Shown: positions 63,858 to 64,000 of the stretch, piece by piece
How the letters are laid out: every line of letters starts with the position of its first letter
Position numbering within the stretch: the stretch's first letter is position 1
Program-made: the position numbers and the translations under genes
Source of the DNA: Candidatus Babelota bacterium
GTDB lineage: Bacteria; Babelota; Babeliae; Babelales; Vermiphilaceae
Direction: 5' to 3'
Assembly: GCA_029262575.1 (NCBI GenBank)
Contig: JAJCZC010000020.1
Location: 44,497 to 108,496 of the forward strand
Length of the DNA: 64,000 nt
Notes under the pieces: model-generated
What the model was told of the DNA's origin: nothing
Databases searched by the model: none
What the model saw: the letters and a program-made list of their open reading frames with translations, nothing else

Positions 63858-64000
63858 TTGAGTGACGCCCTCCCCGGCTTAAAAGCCGGGGCTTCCTAAA
63901 TTTTTTAACGGAAAATTTTATTGATTTTGTATGTAAGTGCGAATTGCACTCTCACTACATTGTCCCGAAGTTTCTGCAAAAAATCCATCTGCCCAAAAAC
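63858..64000 (-). mobile_element. Right end of an IS200/IS605-type insertion sequence (continues past the window)
   Basis: The 3' end of the transposase gene (stop at 63918) is followed by a strong palindrome at 63872-63891 (CCCCGGCTT and its complement). It is preceded by GACGCCCT, the form seen at ends of HUH-type IS200/IS605 elements. These move as single strands and recognise such hairpins. The other end lies outside the window. Confidence 0.8.
63918..64000 (-). CDS. tnpA: IS200/IS605 TnpA (Y1 HUH transposase), C-terminal end (partial)
   Basis: The last 26 codons read FWADGFFAETSGQ then CSESAIRTYIQNQ before TAA. 'W-x-D-G-F/Y-F' followed by an 'I-R-x-Y-I' helix is the end of TnpA. The helix carries the region just after the catalytic Tyr in this family. 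Only the tail is visible, so activity cannot be judged. Confidence 0.8.
   Translation of the reverse strand, partial: FWADGFFAETSGQCSESAIRTYIQNQ

Overview
The window is low-GC bacterial DNA with a compact housekeeping core mixed with many predicted exported proteins of eukaryotic-like architecture (TPR, WD40, LRR, J-domain). This combination, with scattered translation and cell-wall operons and many short secreted orphans, suggests a host-associated bacterium with a reduced genome. My best guess is the Candidatus Dependentiae (TM6) lineage of protist endosymbionts. That assignment is inferred from gene style and was not checked by phylogeny.

Layout. 1-3.6 kb: the 3' end of murC, then small secreted proteins, a sulfotransferase with a signal peptide, an IS5-type remnant and a broken GNAT gene. 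3.6-7.4 kb (minus): ffh-rpsP-khpA-trmD-rplS without rimM; TrmD carries a second SPOUT-type domain. 7.6-8.8 kb: hflX. 9.0-13.3 kb: two large secreted orphans. 13.4-24.3 kb: a glycosyltransferase island with four tandem TPR-glycosyltransferases, two NodZ/fucosyltransferase-like proteins on the opposite strand, and a degenerate glycosyltransferase fused to a DUF6165-like domain. Nearly all begin with a signal peptide or membrane anchor. 24.4-31.4 kb: a UvrD/PcrA helicase, small secreted proteins and a decaying WD40 gene. 31.4-41.1 kb: trpS, a cdaA-cdaR-glmM operon whose CdaA has lost its catalytic motifs, a DUF502 membrane protein, then minus-strand holA-like, rph, pnp and rpsO. 41.1-53.7 kb (minus): tRNA-Val, rpoC, rpoB, rplL, rplJ, rplA, rplK, nusG, secE, tRNA-Trp, rpmG, two tRNA-Thr, tRNA-Gly and tRNA-Tyr. 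This is the classic secE-rpoBC block without tuf. 53.7-57.8 kb: a secreted orphan, a BFD-like ferredoxin, tsaE, a NYN RNase-like protein, a cyclase and a lone atpG. 57.8-62.3 kb: a secreted J-domain protein, a secreted LRR protein and two secreted GNATs, with two extra copies of the atpG 3' end between them. 62.4-64 kb: murA and the end of an IS200/IS605-type element.

Main biological idea. The window encodes several enzyme families that need cytosolic cofactors (PAPS, nucleotide sugars, acetyl-CoA), yet their N-termini look like export signals. If export is real, these enzymes would lack substrate in the bacterial envelope and would make most sense acting in a host cell. They would form an arsenal of exported protein- or glycan-modifying enzymes. 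The atpG 3'-end repeats around the J-domain and LRR genes also suggest that this part of the arsenal arrived by insertion at a fixed site. Both ideas are inferences from sequence and need the tests listed.
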